Below the pieces are notes generated by a model. The model had not been told where the DNA came from, made no database searches, and worked only from the letters and a program-made list of their open reading frames with translations. A stretch of DNA of 64,000 nucleotides, from NCBI RefSeq assembly GCF_001598035.1, contig NZ_CP014835.1, positions 1,051,001 to 1,115,000 of the forward strand, in the 5' to 3' direction. Below, one piece after another: positions 38,583 through 48,446 of this stretch. Position numbers and translations under genes: made by a program. Origin of the DNA: Streptococcus halotolerans (GTDB lineage Bacteria > Bacillota > Bacilli > Lactobacillales > Streptococcaceae). Position 1 is the first letter of the stretch; each line of letters begins with the position of its first letter.

Positions 38583-39278
38583 ATTTTTCTCCACGTTTTT
38601 CTGTAATATGATTATATTCTACTAGTTTAAAGGTGTTTTGTCAATATTTTTTTGTAATATATATATATTACTAGATAAACTTGAGAATTTTTAGAAAGTA
38701 CAGTCTAACTTCTCATGGTAAACGCTTTATCTTCTATACTATCTTCAACATAATATTGCAAAAACAGATGTCTAAAATGTCATTATTATGGATTTGGATG
38801 AAGTGAAAAACACGTTCTAAAATAGTGTCTCTAAATGAAAATCAAACGTAGACAAGGCGACACCGACACAGATAGAACTGAAGTTCATCCAATCAAATCA
38901 ACAGCGTCTTCATTTAATTACCGAAGAGTATAAGCTCATCACAGTAAGATAGCTACTATTATTTATTGTTTTTAACATCAAAAAAAAGAGAACCAATTAG
39001 ATTCTCTTACCATTACGATTGTCAAACATCTTTTACAGTTAAGTCTTACATTTTCAAGTTCTCCACCATATTGAGGACTTGTTTACGTTATAAAAAGAGT
39101 CAAGAAGAGCTCTAACAAAGAAAGGAACAGACTTCGTTCTTTGATTGCTGAACCCAGGCTAAAGTAATCTACTAGATTCTTTTAGCCCACTTTCAGTTGA
39201 TGATGCCTTCTTCGGAGCTTAAAAAGCGAATGTCATAACAAGCAAATACTGCGTCAACTTGATTACACTAAAATAAGT
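38583..39278. other. Non-coding tract upstream of the hsd operon
   Basis: About 700 bp with no convincing gene. It must hold the hsd operon promoter at the left; an AT-rich stretch with TATATATATT at ~38660 lies there. It contains a BOX-like repeat (38833-38932) and a small hairpin AAGAGAA/TTCTCTT (38986-39009). The rest resembles decayed sequence. Confidence 0.6.
38833..38932 (+). repeat. BOX-like dispersed repeat, copy 1
   Basis: Starts AAATGAAAATCAAACGTAGA, includes AAGGCGACACCGAC and GATAGAACTGAAGTTCATC, and ends GAAGAGTATA. Opposite-strand copies lie at 45601-45716 and 55662-55768. The layout (ATGAAAATC start, AAGGCGACGC core, GAAGAGTATA end) resembles streptococcal BOX elements. Confidence 0.65.
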
Positions 39279-40696
39279 GGCTCTATAATTTCTGTAGTGG
39301 GTAAATTCTTCTCGGAGATTATGGAGTCTTTTTGAATATAGCAAAAAAGTCCCATATGACTTATAATGAAGAGCAACCAAACCACTCATTAGAAAGACTC
39401 ATATGGAACAATTAGATTATATCAAAGAGTCGCTTGACATTAAAGACCCTAACATCACTTTTGAAAAGACATTTGACAAGTTCTTCACTCACAGAGAGTA
39501 TCATGCCAAGTTAGATTATGATGCCCCGCAATGCCCTGATTGTCAAGGAAAAATGACAAAGTACGATTTCCAAAAGCCTTGCAAAATTCCCTATCTGGAA
39601 ATGGCGGGTTGTAAAGTACTGATTCGTCTCAAAAAGCGTCGCTTCAAATGTCAAGCGTGTGGGAAAATGGCTGTCGCTAAGACCTCTCTAGTCAGAGAAA
39701 ATCATCAGATTCCCAACATCATTAACCACAAAATCACCGACAAACTCATGAGCCGTGAAGCAATGACAAAAATCGCTGAAGACCTGTCTATCTCTGTGTC
39801 AACTGTCTATCGGCAACTCAACCGCTTTGAGTGCAAGACCGATTTAACCTGGTTACCTGAGAACATGTCCTGGGATGAGTATGCTTTCAAGAAGGGAAAG
39901 ATGAGCTTTATTGCCCAAGATTTCGATGCTAACAAGATTATCGCTATCCTTGATGGGCGGACGCAAGCTGTCATCAGAAATCATTTCATGCGGTATTCTC
40001 ACAAGGTGCGCAGTCGTGTCAAAGTCATCACCATGGATATGTTTAGTCCCTATTATGACATCGCTAAGCAACTGTTTCCTAAGGCGAAGATTGTTCTCGA
40101 TAGGTTCCACATTGTTCAACAGTTATCTCGTGCTATGAACCGTCTCCGTATCCAAATCATGAACCAATTTGAGCGTCAATCTCACGACTATAAGGCCTTG
40201 AAACGTTACTGGAAACTCATCCAACAAGATAGTCGTAACCTAAACGATAAACGGTTTTATCGTCCAACTTTTCGCATGCACTTGACCAATCAAGAGATTG
40301 TGCAACGTCTTTTGAACTACTCTGATGAGCTACGTCACCACTATGAACTCTTCCAATGCCTTCTCTTTCATTTCCAAGAAAAGCAGGAGAAACACTTCTT
40401 TGAACTCATTTCTGATACCATCAAACAGGTCCATCCCATCTTCAAGACCGTCTTGTCAACCTTTCTAAAAGACAAAGAGAAGATTATTAATGCTCTGAAA
40501 CTACCTTATTCCAATGCCAAACTAGAGGCCACCAACAACCTTATTAAAGTCATTAAGCGAAATGCTTTTGGCTTTAGGAACTTCGAAAACTTCAAAAAAC
40601 GGATTTATCTTGCTTTGAACACAACAAAAGAGAAGACCAAACTGGTCCTCTCTCGGTGTTAGCTATAAGTCAACCCACTACAGTTGACAAAGAGCC
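39279..40696 (+). mobile_element. ISL3-family element, intact copy 2
   Basis: 1418 bp with the same imperfect terminal repeats as copy 1 (GGCTCT...CTGTAGTGGGT). It is flanked by a perfect 8-bp duplication AAATAAGT (39271-39278 and 40697-40704). It encodes one complete transposase. The insertion abuts the stem of the mtnN terminator. Confidence 0.95.
39403..40662 (+). CDS. ISL3-family transposase, intact
   Basis: A 419-residue transposase with an N-terminal zinc finger (CPDCQGKM...RRFKCQACGKMA), a helix-turn-helix (MTKIAEDLSISVSTVYRQL, ~130) and the DDE domain: first Asp in SWDEYAFKKG, second in VITMDMFSPYYDIAKQLFPKAKIVLDRFHIV, catalytic Glu in SNAKLEATNNLIKVIKR. It is about the normal ISL3 length and appears active. 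Resembles IS1167/IS1193-type enzymes of streptococci. Confidence 0.95.
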   Translation: MEQLDYIKESLDIKDPNITFEKTFDKFFTHREYHAKLDYDAPQCPDCQGKMTKYDFQKPCKIPYLEMAGCKVLIRLKKRRFKCQACGKMAVAKTSLVRENHQIPNIINHKITDKLMSREAMTKIAEDLSISVSTVYRQLNRFECKTDLTWLPENMSWDEYAFKKGKMSFIAQDFDANKIIAILDGRTQAVIRNHFMRYSHKVRSRVKVITMDMFSPYYDIAKQLFPKAKIVLDRFHIVQQLSRAMNRLRIQIMNQFERQSHDYKALKRYWKLIQQDSRNLNDKRFYRPTFRMHLTNQEIVQRLLNYSDELRHHYELFQCLLFHFQEKQEKHFFELISDTIKQVHPIFKTVLSTFLKDKEKIINALKLPYSNAKLEATNNLIKVIKRNAFGFRNFENFKKRIYLALNTTKEKTKLVLSRC

Positions 40697-40703
40697 AAAT
40701 AAG

Positions 40704-40736
40704 TTAAAGAGGATGGCTCGAACTCAACCTCTTTAA
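40704..40736 (-). terminator. Terminator after mtnN
   Basis: TTAAAGAGG pairs with CCTCTTTAA around a 15-nt loop, starting 1 nt after the mtnN stop. The ISL3 copy 2 target duplication touches its distal arm. Confidence 0.75.
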
Positions 40737-40737
40737 T

Positions 40738-41427
40738 TTACAATTTCTCAAGAAATGACATCAATACTTCAGCTGATTTCTTTCCTGCTTCAATGATAAA
40801 GTCATCAAAGGTGATATTGGCGTCGTGTGCCGCTGTATCGCTCATAGAACGAACGACAATAAAGGGTTTCCCACAGGCTGCGGCGGCTTGAGCAATAGCA
40901 GCCCCTTCCATCTCAACAGCTAACACTTCAGGAAAGTGACCTTTAATAACAGCCACCTTATCATTACCAGCGATAAAGCTATCACCAGTGGCAATCAAGC
41001 CAACCTGAGCATTGACGTCAGCTTGCTTTAGTACCTCTTTAAAAACCGATACAAATTGACCATCAGACTCATAATAAAGGGGCTGCATGGACATTTGTCC
41101 ATAATCATAGCCAAAAGCTGTCAAATCGACATCATGATAACTCAACCTATCAGCTACAACCACATCGCCAATAGCCAGGCCATGTGCCACTGCCCCAGCT
41201 GACCCTGTATTAATGACAGCATCTACCTGAAAGTGATCCACCAAGATAGCTACTGACATAGCTGACATAACTTTTCCGACACCTGATTGAACCAAGACTA
41301 GGCCATGATTTCCAAGACGTCCAGTGTAATAGGTATTTCCTAGAACGTCTTTTTCAGATTTATCCACAAGTTTTTCCACCAAAAGGCGCAATTCCTGCTC
41401 CATAGCGGCAATAATTCCAATTTTCAT
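40738..41427 (-). CDS. mtnN: MTA/SAH nucleosidase (Pfs/MtnN)
   Basis: A 229-residue 5'-methylthioadenosine/S-adenosylhomocysteine nucleosidase. It recycles SAM by-products and gives S-ribosylhomocysteine, the AI-2 precursor. Seen: MKIGIIAAMEQELRLLV with the catalytic Glu, VINTGSAGAVAHGLAIGDVVVAD, EVLAVEMEGAAIAQAA (purine/ribose-binding Met-Glu) and VVRSMSDTAAHDA with the catalytic Asp. It follows macP by 9 nt in the NUDIX-macP-mtnN unit. Confidence 0.95.
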   Translation of the reverse strand: MKIGIIAAMEQELRLLVEKLVDKSEKDVLGNTYYTGRLGNHGLVLVQSGVGKVMSAMSVAILVDHFQVDAVINTGSAGAVAHGLAIGDVVVADRLSYHDVDLTAFGYDYGQMSMQPLYYESDGQFVSVFKEVLKQADVNAQVGLIATGDSFIAGNDKVAVIKGHFPEVLAVEMEGAAIAQAAAACGKPFIVVRSMSDTAAHDANITFDDFIIEAGKKSAEVLMSFLEKL

Positions 41428-41436
41428 AAATACTTT

Positions 41437-41733
41437 CTATAAATAAAAGATAGCTGCCAACAAGAGGGCAAAGAGCAGAATGACAATCAAAAGAATGCGA
41501 TTGATTTTAGCTTGAAAAGCATTTCTTTTGGCATTCTCAATCCGACGACTCTTGATAACCGGCTTATCCTTCTTAGAGGAAAAGAACCCCTTTTTTGTGG
41601 GAGGTTCAATGGTCTTCTCTGTTGAAATGACCCTTGTCTCCTGACCATCAAAGTCATCATCATAGAGATCATCAAAATCTTCACCGCGGTTGGCACGGTC
41701 AATGATTTCATCTGTTAATAACGGTTTTCCCAT
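41437..41733 (-). CDS. macP: MacP, phosphoprotein activator of PBP2a
   Basis: A 98-residue bitopic protein: acidic cytoplasmic N-terminus beginning MGKPLLTDEIIDRANRGEDF, a threonine in TEKTIEPPTKKG (a StkP-type phosphorylation region in relatives), the conserved KSRRIENAKRNAFQAKIN and a C-terminal membrane segment (ILLIVILLFALLLAAIFYL). In S. pneumoniae MacP activates the bifunctional synthase PBP2a. The MGKPLLTDE and RRIENAKRN motifs and the position between NUDIX and mtnN support the assignment. Confidence 0.88.
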   Translation of the reverse strand: MGKPLLTDEIIDRANRGEDFDDLYDDDFDGQETRVISTEKTIEPPTKKGFFSSKKDKPVIKSRRIENAKRNAFQAKINRILLIVILLFALLLAAIFYL

Positions 41734-41739
41734 AACTGA

Positions 41740-42288
41740 TTATTTCCTCACATGAAGTCCATAATATTGTAAAGCAATAATGGTTTTAGCGTCTTGGATT
41801 TGCCCAGAAGCTACCATTGCCATACACTCGTCGTAACTGAGTTCCAAAATCTCAAGAACTTCATCATCATCTTGAGGAAGTGGATTTGGTACCTTTGTTA
41901 AATGATTTGCCAAATACAGTTTGATTTTTTCGTTGCAAAAGCCTATCGCTGTGTAAAATTCGTACAAGAAAGTTAAGTCACCGGCATAGCCAGTTTCTTC
42001 TTCCAACTCACGCGCGGCAGCCTCTTTTTCAGAACCTGTTTCTCCAATTTCCAATTTTCCAGCTGGAATCTCATAAGAAATACTTTCAATCGCCTTGCGA
42101 TATTGCTTGACCAAGATAATCTTGTCTTCTGGAGTGACTGCAAGCGTCGCTACGGCTCCCTTGTGAAATACCAATTCACGTTTAGACTGTCCTAAACCAT
42201 TAGGCAATGCGACATCATCAACTGCTACGGTAAAGATATGTCCTTCAAAAACCATTTCACGCTTTAGCGTTTTTTCTTCAAAATCCAT
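41740..42288 (-). CDS. NUDIX hydrolase (ADP-ribose pyrophosphatase type)
   Basis: A 182-residue protein with a complete Nudix box: GKLEIGETGSEKEAAARELEEETGY (G-x5-E-x7-REL-x-EE-x-G pattern, read across two segments), plus GAVATLAVTPEDKIILVKQYR upstream. It resembles ADP-ribose/ADP-sugar pyrophosphatases. RBS GAGG 8 nt before the ATG. First gene of the unit with macP and mtnN; glmU lies upstream across a repeat. Confidence 0.9.
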   Translation of the reverse strand: MDFEEKTLKREMVFEGHIFTVAVDDVALPNGLGQSKRELVFHKGAVATLAVTPEDKIILVKQYRKAIESISYEIPAGKLEIGETGSEKEAAARELEEETGYAGDLTFLYEFYTAIGFCNEKIKLYLANHLTKVPNPLPQDDDEVLEILELSYDECMAMVASGQIQDAKTIIALQYYGLHVRK

Positions 42289-42322
42289 AATAAATCCTCA
42301 AAACCACTTTCTATAATCACAT

Positions 42323-42405
42323 AAATTAACTTTCAGAATAAGAAACCGAGATGTGGCCAGCACTCGAGTACGACAAGTCGAAAGCGAGGCTCTATCAAAG
42401 TTAAT
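42323..42405. repeat. MITE-like repeat, copy A
   Basis: 83 bp with near-terminal inverted repeats AATTAACTTT / AAAGTTAATT. Inside are CCGAGATGTGGCCAGCAC and AAGTCGAAAGCGAGG; the right flank CAAAAGACTATA is also shared with copy B (45477-45558). It lies between glmU and the NUDIX gene, no coding capacity. Confidence 0.65.
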
Positions 42406-42420
42406 TCAAAAGACTATAAC

Positions 42421-43848
<1,428 letters not shown>

Positions 43849-43931
43849 TTAAACGATAATTATTATAGCATAATTAAAGGATATACAAAAGCCAAGCTAC
43901 TAGTCTTGGCTAAATAGGCTATTAATGAATA

Positions 43932-44900
43932 CTATGACGTCATGCTTTCTGCTGCAGCTTCTAGAACTGTCATCACGGATAGGCTGTGAGCTAAGGCTTT
44001 TTTCGCCTGATCCCTATTTCTATTAGCTAGCATCTTTTCAAAGGCAACAAATTCTGCATGCATACGATGGTGATTGCTATTATGATTCATCACTTCGGGC
44101 TCTTGACCATTCAGGGCAAGACTAATTTCTGGCATAGTATTTGTGGCACCAAGCACCGCCATAGAACCCTGGTTTCCTTGGATAGTCGACTTAATGTCGG
44201 CACTACAATCTTTAGCACCAATACAAACTGCCTTGAATTTCCCATAATCAAGCACCAAAATGCCTGAGGTATCCACACCTCTCTCCATGTTTGGCAAATA
44301 CTCAACCCGCTCAGGTTGTCCAAATAGACCAACAACAAAATGAATGTTGTAGATATTAAGATCACGCAGAGCCCCGCCACCTTTGGCTGGATCAAACGCT
44401 GGAGCGATTTCTCCACGCTTAAAGGCGTCATAGCGTGATGAATATTGAGAGTAATTACAATTCACAATCTTGATCTCACCCAGCTGATCGAGCTCATTTT
44501 TGATATAGGTGAAATTCTCTAAATATTGATTCGTAATAGCTTCCAGTAAGAAAAGTCCTTTCTCTTCTGCTAGAGCAATCAGGTCTTTTAATTCTGCCAA
44601 ACGCAAGGTAAATGGTTTTTCACAGATAACATGTTTACCCGCTTCAAGTGCTTTCTTGGCATAGTCATAATGCAAATGGTTAGGAAGTCCAACATAAACC
44701 GTATCCACGTCTGAATTGCTCAGTATATCATCGTAATCGCTGCTTGCCTGAGGAATATCATAGGTTTCTGCTAAATCACGCGCTGTTTCAATAGACCTCG
44801 GTGTCGACATAATAGCTTCTAAGCTAATCCCCTCAATCTCTCTTAAGACTGGTAAAACCTCCTTGACAATCATACCAGTGCCTAATAATGCTAATTTCAT
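43932..44900 (-). CDS. Gfo/Idh/MocA-family oxidoreductase
   Basis: A 322-residue NAD(P)-dependent oxidoreductase. Seen: Rossmann start LALLGTGMIVKEVLP, DTVYVGLPNHLHYDYAKKAL, the family signature HVICEKPFTLRLAEL (EKP lysine, ~93) and the GGGALRDLNIYNIHF segment holding the catalytic region. The substrate is probably a sugar or inositol derivative but cannot be inferred. It stands alone, facing a 900-bp non-coding tract upstream. Confidence 0.88.
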   Translation of the reverse strand: MKLALLGTGMIVKEVLPVLREIEGISLEAIMSTPRSIETARDLAETYDIPQASSDYDDILSNSDVDTVYVGLPNHLHYDYAKKALEAGKHVICEKPFTLRLAELKDLIALAEEKGLFLLEAITNQYLENFTYIKNELDQLGEIKIVNCNYSQYSSRYDAFKRGEIAPAFDPAKGGGALRDLNIYNIHFVVGLFGQPERVEYLPNMERGVDTSGILVLDYGKFKAVCIGAKDCSADIKSTIQGNQGSMAVLGATNTMPEISLALNGQEPEVMNHNSNHHRMHAEFVAFEKMLANRNRDQAKKALAHSLSVMTVLEAAAESMTS

Positions 44901-45476
44901 AAACTAATACTATCCTTTCTGGAAACCTTTTCTTCTTTTCATTTTACCAGTAATTCCCCCATAAATCCACCTGTCTTACACTATCCAAAAATAAGTTCGA
45001 TAAACGTTAAAACCAGATCAATCAACAGGAACTTTATCGCTACTATACGAGCTAGCTACTGGAAGTACAAGGATGACTCAAACATCTGAGCAGCTTGTCC
45101 CTCATCAACACACCCTAAAAATTAACATTAGGATAGGCAAGGCCGATGTAAGTAGACTGGAAATTCATTTAATCACATCAAGAAAATTGTTAAAGAATGC
45201 AAAGCTAACTGTGTGCAGAAGAAAAACTCTCCGAAAAGTTGTCACACAACACGTTTGAAAGTCTTATTAGGAGATAAATAAGATGATGAAGCATCAGGCA
45301 GGCATCAAGAATCTCTGCCAGCAACATCAGAAAACCACTCACCAGCCTCTAAAAAACGATTTTCATTGACGCTATACCAGAAAACAAGCCAGTTCAAAAA
45401 TGGAAAGTCGGTAGTGCCCAACATTGGTAGACCTTAAACTCAAAAAAACAAGCAAACTAGCCGATATATTCGAATG

Positions 45477-45558
45477 AATTAACTTTGAAACAAAGAACTG
45501 AGATGCGGACAGCACCTGAGTAGGGCAAGGCGAAAGTGACGATGTCTCAACTTTAATT
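45477..45558. repeat. MITE-like repeat, copy B
   Basis: 82 bp sharing with copy A the start AATTAACTTT, the core GAGATG.GG.CAGCAC, the AAG.CGAAAG segment and the end CTTTAATTCAAAAGACTATA. Ends are inverted repeats AATTAACTTTGA / TCAACTTTAATT. Confidence 0.65.
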
Positions 45559-45600
45559 CAAAAGACTATATAATGCTCGCTTACTTTGAGATAAACAAAT

Positions 45601-45716
45601 GATACTCTTTAAACCTCAAAGGCAGACCTTGTTGACTTGATTTGATGACCTTCAAACTGCAATTCTATCTGCATCGGCGTCTCCTAATCTGCTCTTGAGT
45701 TTCGTTGAATATCAGT
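45601..45716 (-). repeat. BOX-like dispersed repeat, copy 2
   Basis: Read on the minus strand it runs from CTGATATTCAACGAAACTC through GACGCCGATGCAGATAGAA and TCATCAAATCAAGTCAACA to AAAGAGTATC. It matches copies 1 and 3 along most of its length and has a short internal insertion. Confidence 0.65.
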
Positions 45717-45754
45717 TAATGATCTTTTTCTTCTTGAGCATTTTGTCAAAACTA

Positions 45755-45800
45755 AAAAAGACAAGCATCAAAACTGACGGTTGTCTTTTTGTTGAACATT
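45755..45800 (-). terminator. Terminator after the ASCH gene
   Basis: On the minus strand AAAAAGACAACCGTCAG pairs with a downstream GATG...TTGTCTTTTT segment around a loop containing TTTTGATGC, ending in a T run. It lies ~20 nt after the ASCH-protein stop. Confidence 0.65.
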
Positions 45801-45817
45801 TTCGATTCCGTTTTTCC

Positions 45818-46261
45818 TTACTTTTTAGGGTAAACGACTTTAAATTCCTCTAAAACGATTTTAGAGTTTTCATTAAATGCTAGGTTCGCTTCGGCTAACC
45901 ACTCGCTGAACAAGGCTTCATGGACTTTCCGCCAATAGGCTAAACTCTTATCACCTTCGCCTTCTTTGAAAGCATGCTCTTTGGAGACATCTTTGAAAGG
46001 AAGAACTGAAACTTTAGTGACCTCAATGACACAAACCGCCTCGTCCTGACTATCTAGGATAATATCATAAGTTCCAGCTTCTGGAAGTGGCTCATTATCA
46101 ACTTCATACAAATCAAAAGCCGATGCTGTCGCTGTTTTTGTACCTTCCAAAACCAAGTTTGCGAGTAAATCTGGTTCAGCACCAAAGGCCCAAGCATCCA
46201 TTTCATCCCCAATACTAGGATTCATTTGTTGGTATTTTTGCCACATTTCCAATGCTTTCAT
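45818..46261 (-). CDS. ASCH-domain protein
   Basis: A 147-residue protein with an ASCH (PUA-like) RNA-binding fold: WAFGAEPDLLANLVLEGTKTATASAF (the conserved GxKxxT region), YDIILDSQDEAVCVIEVTKVSVLPF and the C-terminal WRKVHEALFSEWLAE. ASCH proteins are linked to RNA processing or amidohydrolase activity on N4-acetylcytidine, but the substrate here is unknown. RBS AAAAGGAGA 6 nt before the ATG. Monocistronic. Confidence 0.85.
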   Translation of the reverse strand: MKALEMWQKYQQMNPSIGDEMDAWAFGAEPDLLANLVLEGTKTATASAFDLYEVDNEPLPEAGTYDIILDSQDEAVCVIEVTKVSVLPFKDVSKEHAFKEGEGDKSLAYWRKVHEALFSEWLAEANLAFNENSKIVLEEFKVVYPKK

Positions 46262-46560
46262 CTTGTTCTCCTTTTTAATTGACCAATACGGTTTTAGTCA
46301 TGTCTCAAAACAACTCAATCGTTCTCTTATCTTACCAATGTTCCTACTCCAACAGTTTAACATAAGCCATATCAAGTTGCTCGATACTTTCAACTTTACT
46401 TGTTTCTTTACCACTATTAGATAGAAAACTTTCGTCTTTTTGATGCTAAAGCCCTACTAGGATAGTTTCTTAATATCGGTTGTCAAATCCTTCCTCTATC
46501 CAAAAGGATAAAAAAGATAACTCCTAGCCTGTAACATTAGAAACAACTCTAAGTGCCAGT
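46262..46560. other. Intergenic tract between ASCH and SDR genes
   Basis: About 300 bp with no gene. It carries the ASCH promoter near 46262-46330. No repeat or RNA element recognised. Confidence 0.5.
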
Positions 46561-47262
46561 TTATTTCAAACTCCACCCTCCATCGATTTTGACGATTTCG
46601 CCCTGCATGGATGCCAGTTTCCCTGAGGCTAGCATGAGGGTTAATTCAGCAATTTCAGCTGGTTGTGTCCATCTACCAATAGGTGTTGCTTGAGCCACCC
46701 AATCAGCCAAGCCTCCAGGTTTAAAATCCGCTGCCGTCATCGCAGTTTTCACTGCACCAGGAGCTATTCCAAAAATCTGAATGCCATCCTTGGCATAATC
46801 CAAAGCCAGTTGGCGGGTGAAACCAGCTAGGGCGTGCTTTGAGGAGGTGTAGGCCGCACCACCGCCACCGGCCATAAAGCTAGCGATGGAACACATATTG
46901 ATGATAATCCCTGATTTTCTTTCGACCATTTTTGTCAAATAGTGGCGAGTTAGGTTAACTGCTGCAAAAAAATTAGTCTCCATTACCTCTTGTAACTCCT
47001 CTTCAGAAGTATCTAACAAGGGTTTGTAATCATCCAAGATTCCTGCTGTGTTACATAGGATATCTACTTGTGGAACCTGTTCATAGAGCGCAGCCAGATT
47101 ATCTCTCAAGTCCATTTGGAAAAACTGAAAACGATGATGAAATAAGTCAGGCTTTGCTGACTTATCGACACCATAAACCGCGTAGCCCTTTTCCAAAAAA
47201 AGACTTGCTTGGGCTTGACCGATTCCTGATGCTACACCTGTGACAAGAACGGCTTTAGTCAT
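46561..47262 (-). CDS. Short-chain dehydrogenase/reductase
   Basis: The start at 47262 (MTKAVLVTGVASGIGQAQ) gives 233 residues; a longer frame has no family resemblance. Seen: cofactor loop TGVASGIGQ, NTAGILDDY (NAG-type motif), catalytic Ser in NMCSIASF and YTSSKHALAGF (YxxxK). It resembles 3-oxoacyl-ACP reductase-like SDRs but position and length do not fix the substrate. Its start overlaps the DUF2829 gene by 8 nt. Confidence 0.88.
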   Translation of the reverse strand: MTKAVLVTGVASGIGQAQASLFLEKGYAVYGVDKSAKPDLFHHRFQFFQMDLRDNLAALYEQVPQVDILCNTAGILDDYKPLLDTSEEELQEVMETNFFAAVNLTRHYLTKMVERKSGIIINMCSIASFMAGGGGAAYTSSKHALAGFTRQLALDYAKDGIQIFGIAPGAVKTAMTAADFKPGGLADWVAQATPIGRWTQPAEIAELTLMLASGKLASMQGEIVKIDGGWSLK

Positions 47263-47491
47263 GCACTTCAATCCAATCTTCAGCAAGAACATCACAAGGC
47301 GTCGGACTCCACATGCTAAAGCCTTCTCCATCACCAGTCACATTGATGAGAAAATAAGGTGTCGCTTCCAGTTTTTGACCGTTCACTTCAATGGTATCAA
47401 AGAGTTGCACATAGTTTTCAGCACCTCCCCAACCGGTGCGAACGTATTTTTTCTTTGCTTTTAATCCTGGTAATATTTCGTCAAATGTCAT
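47255..47491 (-). CDS. DUF2829 (Tad2-type) small protein
   Basis: The start at 47491 (MTFDEILPGLKAKKKYVRTGW) follows AAGGAGAAAACC; it gives 78 residues. The family features are the N-terminal helix, KKYVRTGWGGAENYVQL, PYFLINVTGDGEGFSMWSPTPCDVLAEDWIEV (the W-P-S/T-x-x-D-x-LAEDW motif). DUF2829 includes Tad2, which sequesters the Thoeris signal gcADPR in phages, and many chromosomal homologues of unknown role. It overlaps the SDR gene and so is probably co-expressed with it. Confidence 0.85.
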   Translation of the reverse strand: MTFDEILPGLKAKKKYVRTGWGGAENYVQLFDTIEVNGQKLEATPYFLINVTGDGEGFSMWSPTPCDVLAEDWIEVHD

Positions 47492-47650
47492 GGTTTTCTC
47501 CTTACAATATGCTAAGGTCATTCTATCATAATTTCCAAGTAAGAGCACAATGCTTTGTATTAGCATCGTATTTTTATCATGAATTTCTATTTATTCTATG
47601 ATAAGATAAGAATGCTAAATAAGATTTAATGGTTAAAAGGGGAGTGTTCA

Positions 47651-48289
47651 ATGACTAGGAAAAATAAGCGTTTAAGCAAGTTTACCCACAAACAATTCAG
47701 AAAGAAACTCTTTATTGCAAGTACTTTTCTATTCCTATCACTCGCTGCTATCTTTATCCTTCGTTACTCTAAAAACAATCTCCAAGGAACCTGGTCCAGT
47801 CCTTACATCAGTCAACTGTTAGAAAAAAAACTTAACCAAAATTTATCCAAATGGGCACAGGATGAGCAGGTTAATGACTACATCACCGATATTTCTACAA
47901 CCGTTACAATCTCCAATGCGCAAGGGCGTTTTATCGTCACCTGTGAACTCGATCGTGAAGCTCTGGCAAAAAAGTTATCCCAACAAAGTAGTCAACATCA
48001 AAGCATAAGCGATTGGTATCAACTAGTTGATCAAACGCTTGCTAAAAACGTAGCCTCACTGGATGGCACTTATAACCCACAGTCAGCCCAACTAACCATA
48101 CCACTCTTTCAGACAGATCTTGACCCTTTGTTTCATAACATGTCCATTACCAAGGTTAATACGCCTAAAGTAACAAACGATCAGTTTCAAAAAGGAGACA
48201 CCCTCACCTATGAAGTTGTGGATCATGGTCAACAGTTAGTGTTTAAGTCCAAACACCATGAACACAGTATTGTTTTTAATAAAGAATAA
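47651..48289 (+). CDS. Unrecognised membrane-anchored protein
   Basis: A 212-residue protein: basic N-terminus (KNKRLSKFTHKQFRKKL), one membrane segment (FIASTFLFLSLAAIFILRY) and an extracellular domain rich in Q, S and T with no known motif. RBS AAGGGGAG. Reads as a bitopic or secreted protein of streptococci; no enzyme signature. It is transcribed alone, divergently from the DUF2829-SDR pair, and followed by a terminator. Confidence 0.72.
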   Translation: MTRKNKRLSKFTHKQFRKKLFIASTFLFLSLAAIFILRYSKNNLQGTWSSPYISQLLEKKLNQNLSKWAQDEQVNDYITDISTTVTISNAQGRFIVTCELDREALAKKLSQQSSQHQSISDWYQLVDQTLAKNVASLDGTYNPQSAQLTIPLFQTDLDPLFHNMSITKVNTPKVTNDQFQKGDTLTYEVVDHGQQLVFKSKHHEHSIVFNKE

Positions 48290-48318
48290 AAGGCTGAGGA
48301 AACTCCAGCCTTTTAAAT
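48289..48318 (+). terminator. Terminator after the membrane-anchored protein gene
   Basis: AAAAGGCTGAG pairs with CTCCAGCCTTTT around a short loop and ends in T residues, directly after the stop codon. Confidence 0.85.
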
Positions 48319-48340
48319 GTGCCAAATAAATGGCTCACAA

Positions 48341-48410
48341 TCAATGAAAATCACAATCAGAGCAGTCAACATCAACAGAGGTAGAACTAAAACTCATCAA
48401 ACCAACTTGG
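48341..48410 (+). repeat. Decayed BOX-like fragment
   Basis: CAATGAAAATCACAATCAG, then GTAGAACT and CTCATCAAACCAACTTGG, which match the start and the GATAGAACTGAAGTTCATC core of BOX-like copy 1. The central segment is degraded. Confidence 0.4.
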
Positions 48411-48446
48411 TTTGGCTTTCATATTCAAAACCTATCGAATGTCTTA

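Larger units (their letters stand above)
44901..45817. other. Non-coding, repeat-rich tract upstream of the oxidoreductase
   Basis: About 900 bp with no intact gene. It includes a decayed BOX-like copy (about 45135-45192), MITE-like copy B (45477-45558) and BOX-like copy 2 (45601-45716). Short frames such as 45073-45258 run through the decayed repeat and are not convincing. At 45755-45800 AAAAAGACAA.../...TTGTCTTTTT forms a terminator for the ASCH gene. Confidence 0.65.

Noticed and set aside
28328..40696. The two ISL3 copies as ends of a composite transposon carrying the restriction locus.
   Set aside because: Each copy has its own perfect 8-bp duplication, so they inserted separately. A composite unit would share one duplication at its outer ends.
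45073..45258. A 61-codon frame with basic residues.
   Set aside because: It runs through a decayed BOX-like repeat and lacks a ribosome site.
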